A stretch of DNA of 18,909 bases. Origin: Bremia lactucae (Eukaryota; Oomycota; Peronosporomycetes; Peronosporales; Peronosporaceae). The stretch spans positions 4,303,439-4,322,347 of the forward strand of contig NC_090621.1 in the NCBI RefSeq assembly GCF_004359215.1, given 5' to 3'. A program made the translations under genes and the position numbers. Under the pieces are notes generated by a model. That model saw nothing but the letters and a program-made list of their open reading frames with translations. It was not told the DNA's origin and made no database searches. Shown here one piece after another: positions 16,596 through 18,909 of the stretch (positions are counted from its first letter, which is position 1; the number at the start of each line of letters is the position of its first letter).

Positions 16596-18201
16596 ATGCC
16601 ACCTAAAAGGGGCCACGTTGGTGGGTCGTCTGCGAAGACGCCCACTCAACCTCGCACTAAGCGCACGCGCCGCGTTAAGTCGCCGGCCGCGTCTAATGCC
16701 TTAGTCGGAACGCCGACAGCTACTGCTGCTGTCGCGCTAACGGGGCTAAAGGATCCATCCCACTTTAACAGTGAGGATATTGATCCGTCGCTCATTGTCG
16801 ACTACAATGAGTCGGCACCGTTGCCGTCACCTCATAGTAGTGATGCGGACAACGAGCTCATGTGGATTGATGATGGCGCATTATTGCCCATCCAAACTTC
16901 TCTCATGGCTCACAACATGGAGACAGCATCATTTACGAATGCTGTCCCGTCGTCTGAGCTGGAAAATGCAGTGACAGGTAATGAGAGCGCTGCCCATAAA
17001 GGCGCAGCCGCTTCTCCGTTGGGTATAACATCAACGCCTTATGCTCAGACAATAATCCATAATGGTTCTGACGTAGGGAATTCGGAGCCTAAAGCTCCGC
17101 CGACGACACGTGGACGTGCTCAGTCGGTGTCACAAGCCAGTCGTTTAGAACGTGGCTATGTGACGGGTGGCACTCCAAAGATTCCCCCTCCATCTAAATG
17201 GCCTCGATTAAACGGGCCAAGAGCGTCGCTCCTAAAGCGCGCTCTCGTAGAAGCACATTATTATTATGGCGTCTTTCAATCATGGAAGGCTCTGAGAAAA
17301 ACCGCTTGGGCGTATTTTCCCGATCCCAGCCGTGTTGCGTTCAAATGAAACGTCCGACCAATACGAGGCGGAATTCCTGCGCCGCATTTATCCGCATTCC
17401 GATGTGATGAAACAACGGTCGCTGCGAATTAATTTCGCCCGCTTGCGTGTGAAAGAAATGATAGGTGGTACTGTACCCCCTGTTTCTTCTCACTACGCTA
17501 CTTCTGCAAGTCCATTTGAGACTAGCGAAGTGGCCTCAGCTGGTGCTCCTTTTCATAGGCAGCCACCAAGCCGGGCACATCAATACGGAGGGTATCGATT
17601 GGTTCCCAAGAGTCAAAACCCTTCGGGTAACCTTTCCATTGGAGGAGGATTTGATACCCTTGCCTCACGGAGTGGTGGGCAAGCAACCTTCCAACAAGGA
17701 AGCGTTGATTCTTACCCGCATCCATCAGTGCAGGTGGCGCCCGATACGAGTGGCGATCTCGCCCACCTACTTACGGCTGCCTTACCTTCGGCCGTTCAGT
17801 CGCATGCGTTAAACGCTGCGGAACGACGTATTGCGGATCTCGAGAGTCAAGTCTCACGACTGACCTCGGATCTCGTTGATGTCCGAGCGAAGGCTCGTCA
17901 GGGTTATGAACGCCTGAAGACTCGCTTGGACCTCTTTGAAAGAATAACGTTGAAGGATCCGCGCTACTCGCGTGATGTCCCTCGCTCTCCAAGTCCTATT
18001 CGTGGTGGGACAATCGGTCCGATAGCTTTTCGCCTTCACCGTCCCTCTCACCTGAACGACGCTCGACTCACAGTTGGCGTCACCATCGGTCTCCTTAGCC
18101 AGATGGGGATATGTGACCTCATTTGGGTCTACATGCCGTTTCAGACGACCCACGTAAAATACGGGGTGTGTCTTCATATACGGGGGAAGGGGAGCCTATA
18201 A
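16596..18201 (+). CDS. Long antisense ORF in the 3' region of the right Gypsy element, function unknown
   Basis: From the Met at 16596 an open frame runs to a TGA at 17346-17348 (250 residues; GTG-initiated version from 16572). A +1 shift there joins a second open frame to 18201. The first part starts MPPKRGHVGGSS and has a basic, nuclear-localisation-like run KRTRRVK, then acidic and Ser-rich stretches, and near its end AHYYYGVFQSWKALRKTAWA. The second part starts NETSDQYEAEFLRRIYPHSD, is Ser/Gly/Pro-rich opposite the chromodomain, and has a coiled coil with I/L/V heptads at 17809-17946 (AERRIADLESQVSRL). The sense strand has no ORF from 17521 to 16464, so the first ~750 bases are not a shadow. 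No family is recognised. The end, opposite conserved integrase, may be chance. Whether the +1 shift is a lesion or programmed is unknown. Confidence 0.5.
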
Positions 18202-18909
18202 TTTAGGTCTTCAACCTCTTCAACCACCGTAAAGGGCCCAATGAAACGCGGCAACAACTTCGTAGTACCTCCAGGTAGTACAGAAATTGCATTTTAGGTA
18301 GGGTAGCAGTACTTAATAGTATTTTTCACCCACTCTAAAGCGTTCATTGTTTTTGCGACCATTTCGGTCCGCATATTCTTTTTGCTTGTCCTGTGCGCTT
18401 GCCATTGCGTCACGGACTTTACGTGTGATGGCTAATCGCTCATCCACAAAGCGTTGAGCCTCGCTCACGCTTTTAGCATCAAACTCGCCTATGATACCGC
18501 CAAGAGGTCGGTCATAAGGCGTAGTTTTATTGACCACTGCTAAACTGGCAGGGTCACTAGGGCAAGTTTCTGTCTTTGAGATGATACCCTCATGGGTCAT
18601 CGTCATATTGACGAAACTATGTCCCTCTTTCGCACCGAGCATAGTGAGGGGCCCTCCCCCACTAAGACTCGGGCTGCGCACAAACGAGACTGGCGTCCGA
18701 GGATGGCGCAGTCCGTTAATATAAAACGGTGTCTCACCCGTACTGGCGTGGACACTGTTATTTATAGCGAACTCCACAAAGGGCAATTGCTTGCTCCACT
18801 CTTTGGGAGTTGCTATAGTGCGTAAGACATCCGCCACGACCCGATTGGCACGTTCTGTTTGGCCATCGGTCTGGGGATGATCTGCGGTCGACATGTGGAG
18901 CTTGCTACC
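17522..18909 (-). pseudogene. Integrase C-terminal half with chromodomain, right Gypsy element (partial, broken)
   Basis: Reading leftwards from the window edge: KLHMSTADHPQTDGQTERAN, with the third catalytic residue Glu, then PFVEFAINNSVHASTGETPF and INGLRHPRTP, then a Ser/Gly-rich insert and RKVRDAMASAQDKQKEYADR. The frame breaks at about 18315 (KYY, stop) through single-base losses. It resumes as AISVLPGGTTKLLPRFIGPF and VVEEV, then HPVFYVGRLKRHVDP. A long unstructured linker with another shift and a TAA at 17773-17771 follows. The chromodomain comes last (about 17705-17525): FLVGRLLAHHSVRQGYQILL then QWKGYPKGFDSWEPIDTLRI. Chromodomains steer integration toward marked chromatin in chromoviruses. 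The first two catalytic Asp lie outside the window. The element is recent but broken. Confidence 0.86.

Noticed and set aside
16572..18201. Plus-strand ORF as gag of a plus-strand element with its 5' LTR at 15934-16463
   Set aside because: The LTR is in minus orientation and is followed by a polypurine tract, not a PBS; the family's gag is a different protein, seen at 1-746 and 5540-6733.
1..18909. CRISPR array, tRNA gene, origin or bacterial regulatory element
   Set aside because: No spaced short repeats, full cloverleaf or prokaryotic signals were found; the SINE head is only tRNA-like.

Overview
The window looks like transposon-rich nuclear DNA of an oomycete (Peronosporales: Phytophthora or a downy mildew). 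The evidence is several decayed Ty3/Gypsy elements with oomycete-type gag-pol, FAR1/Mutator-like DNA-binding domains, oomycete Inr-like promoter motifs and one intact, intronless gene for a secreted jacalin-like lectin. No bacterial operon structure is visible. Species cannot be told from the sequence alone; the assignment is inferred from protein character.

Layout. 1-1990: the 5' end of a minus-strand Gypsy element (partial gag, primer-binding site, LTR) that appears to have jumped into an older LTR of its own family, leaving three LTR pieces side by side in inverted order. 1991-3953: non-genic AT-rich DNA with a candidate MITE-like element and a 44-bp palindrome. 3954-4499: the jacalin-like lectin, the only convincing intact host gene. 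4934-9540: a plus-strand Gypsy element of the first family with LTR, PBS, gag, protease, RT, RNase H and the start of integrase, full of stops and frameshifts. Its gag carries a roughly 115-bp AT-rich insert that reads like mitochondrial nad5 on the reverse strand. 9541-12840: a more decayed minus-strand Gypsy element of a second family with its own 374-bp LTR, joined tail to tail with the first. 12841-14600: a patchwork of a large-subunit rRNA fragment, a FAR1-type zinc-finger remnant, a tRNA-like SINE candidate with a 17-bp tandem-repeat tail, and a diverged LTR piece. 14940-15933: a FAR1/MULE-type pseudogene cut by the LTR at 15934-16463. 16464-18909: the 3' part of a third first-family element on the minus strand (polypurine tract, integrase, chromodomain).

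Most unusual point: in that last element the roughly 1 kb between chromodomain and polypurine tract has no sense-strand coding potential. The opposite strand carries a long ORF (about 16596-18201, one +1 shift) encoding a protein with a basic N-terminus and a coiled coil, overlapping the integrase/chromodomain coding region. This is an ambisense arrangement in an oomycete chromovirus and is the best candidate for something undescribed here.

Apart from the lectin, nearly everything is dead transposon DNA. A secreted-protein gene isolated between repeats fits the gene-sparse, repeat-rich compartment known from oomycete genomes.
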